A stretch of DNA of 7,890 bases, taken from NCBI GenBank assembly GCA_017304505.1, contig JAFKKQ010000068.1, positions 1 through 7,890 on the forward strand. The letters are read 5' to 3'. Made by a program: the position numbers and the translations under genes. Below are positions 7,048 to 7,890 of this stretch, one piece after another (within the stretch, counting starts at the first letter, position 1; the number at the start of each line of letters is the position of its first letter). Source of the DNA: Hyphomicrobiales bacterium. GTDB taxonomy: Bacteria; Pseudomonadota; Alphaproteobacteria; Rhizobiales; Xanthobacteraceae. A model generated the notes under the pieces. The model was not told the origin of the DNA, did no database searches, and saw only the letters and a program-made list of their open reading frames with translations.

Positions 7048-7081
7048 CGGTGTCCCGCCTGCCGTCACCGTCCCGCTTTTT
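7046..7081 (+). terminator. Possible terminator for mutT-pilin transcript, at convergent gene ends
   Basis: GACGGTG (7046-7052) and CACCGTC (7066-7072) form a perfect 7 bp inverted repeat around a 13 nt loop. A T5 run follows at 7077-7081, four bases after the stem. The left arm includes the end of the pilin stop codon and the right arm includes most of the stop codon of the convergent methyltransferase gene. The loop is long and the T-run is offset, so termination efficiency is doubtful. Confidence 0.35.
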
Positions 7082-7890
7082 CTCCGGTTGAGATCTCTTG
7101 CGTCCGCAGCGCATCGGCAAGGCGCATCCGCGCAGAGCCCGGCGCGAGGGGTTTCTGCTGGCTTTCGTGCGGCGCCCAACCCGATAGCCAGATCAAATCG
7201 AACGTTGCGCGAATACGCCCATCGGGATCGGCAAATCGTTCGGCATAGATTTCAAGGACACGCCGCAACGTGGCGCGGCGCAGCGGCGCACGGCGGCGTT
7301 CGGTGAGGAAATTGCCGGTACCCATGCGACGCAAGTCGTGCATCAGCGCGAGCGGCGAGGCGTAGCGGACTGTCAAGCGGTCGATGTCGGTCACTGGCAG
7401 GGCGAAACCCGCGCGCTGGAGCAGGGCGCCGATGTCGCGCAGATCGACAAATGGCGCGACCCGTGGCGAGACGCCGCCCTCCATCTCCGCCTCGGCTTCG
7501 GCGAATGCGGTGCGCAACTCGGTCAGGCTTTCGCCGCCGATCATGACAGCAAGAAACAGCCCATCCGGCTTAAGCGCGCGCCGGATTTGGAGCAGCGTTC
7601 CCGGCAAGTCGTTGACGAATTGCAGCGACAGGGCCGATGTCAGGAGGTCGATCGATTCGTCGCGGAACGGCAGCGCCTCCTCGTCGGCGACAATGGCCGG
7701 AAGCCCGGTGGCGACATCGGGCAAGGTGCGGCCTACGGCAGCGATGGCGCCGACGCGATCCGCGATCGCACGGCGCACGGCGTTGGTTGGCGTTCCGAGA
7801 TCGACGGCAAGATCGAAGCTGCGCAACACGGCGGACAGGCGGCTTGCCATGTCGCTTGCGGCGTGATCGAGCAGGAAGGTGGCCGGACCG
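7065..7890 (-). CDS. Methyltransferase-fold protein, NDUFAF5/BioC-like (5' end beyond window)
   Basis: Partial gene: the frame continues past the ATG at 7850 to the right edge, where it reads GPATFLLDHAASDMASRL, which fits the family N-terminal region, so the true start is outside. The visible 275 residues match the family of mitochondrial NDUFAF5, a complex I assembly factor reported to hydroxylate an Arg of NDUFS7, and the methyltransferase BioC. Shared blocks are ADEEALPF, SLQFVNDLP, LKPDGLFLAVMIGGESLTELR, EGGVSPRVAPFVD, LLQRAGF and the C-terminal LSGWAPHESQQKPLAPGSA. Unusually, the AdoMet-binding motif I, normally DLGCGxG, reads DLGTPTNAV here, without the G-x-G. Post-motif ADEEALPF and the SLQFVNDLP strand are intact. 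It is convergent with the pilin gene, 17 bp between stop codons. Assignment to the NDUFAF5-like group is strong; the reaction and substrate are not known. Confidence 0.9.
   Translation of the reverse strand, partial: GPATFLLDHAASDMASRLSAVLRSFDLAVDLGTPTNAVRRAIADRVGAIAAVGRTLPDVATGLPAIVADEEALPFRDESIDLLTSALSLQFVNDLPGTLLQIRRALKPDGLFLAVMIGGESLTELRTAFAEAEAEMEGGVSPRVAPFVDLRDIGALLQRAGFALPVTDIDRLTVRYASPLALMHDLRRMGTGNFLTERRRAPLRRATLRRVLEIYAERFADPDGRIRATFDLIWLSGWAPHESQQKPLAPGSARMRLADALRTQEISTGEKAGR

Overview
The window looks like a chromosomal segment of a high-GC alphaproteobacterium of the Rhizobiales, most like Bradyrhizobium, Rhodopseudomonas and relatives. The grounds are codon and base composition, the argJ - mutT - Flp-pilin - NDUFAF5-type methyltransferase neighbourhood, and the DUF3300/DUF2950 gene pair. 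The placement is inferred from recalled gene families, not from a database search. There is no phage, transposon, CRISPR array or defence cassette in the window.

Left part (1-3337): a receiver-only, FixJ-type response regulator (112-504) is followed by about 325 bp of non-coding DNA with several inverted repeats. Next come two exported proteins of unknown function on the + strand, 15 bp apart: a DUF3300 protein (830-2377) and a DUF2950 protein (2393-3337). The DUF3300 protein is a fusion. After a signal peptide, the DUF3300 region, a glycine-zipper-like segment, an Asn-rich stretch and Gly-Phe-Arg repeats, it ends in a domain resembling the peptidase S74 intramolecular chaperone of phage tailspikes, with the Ser/Lys self-cleavage pair in place. 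This pair is the least understood part of the window.

Middle (3338-4969): a complete tRNA-Arg(CCG) gene lies on the - strand with an encoded CCA and a plausible promoter. Divergent from it is gcdH, a decarboxylating glutaryl-CoA dehydrogenase that feeds lysine, tryptophan and aromatic degradation products towards crotonyl-CoA.

Right part (4970-7890): argJ (arginine biosynthesis) is followed by a 110 bp spacer and then mutT (nucleotide-pool sanitation) and a small Flp-type type IVb prepilin, 15 bp apart. The spacer carries two copies of TTGA-N7-TTAACC exactly 50 bp apart, each one base from the CtrA full-site consensus. That suggests cell-cycle (CtrA-type) control of the mutT-pilin unit. Convergent to these, and running off the right edge, is the 3' part of an NDUFAF5/BioC-like methyltransferase-fold gene whose usual glycine-rich AdoMet motif is degenerate. 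A short inverted repeat spans both convergent stop codons.

Most of the window is ordinary chromosome. The points worth following up are the S74-tailed DUF3300 protein with its DUF2950 partner, the CtrA-like box pair ahead of mutT and the orphan pilin, and the degenerate AdoMet motif.
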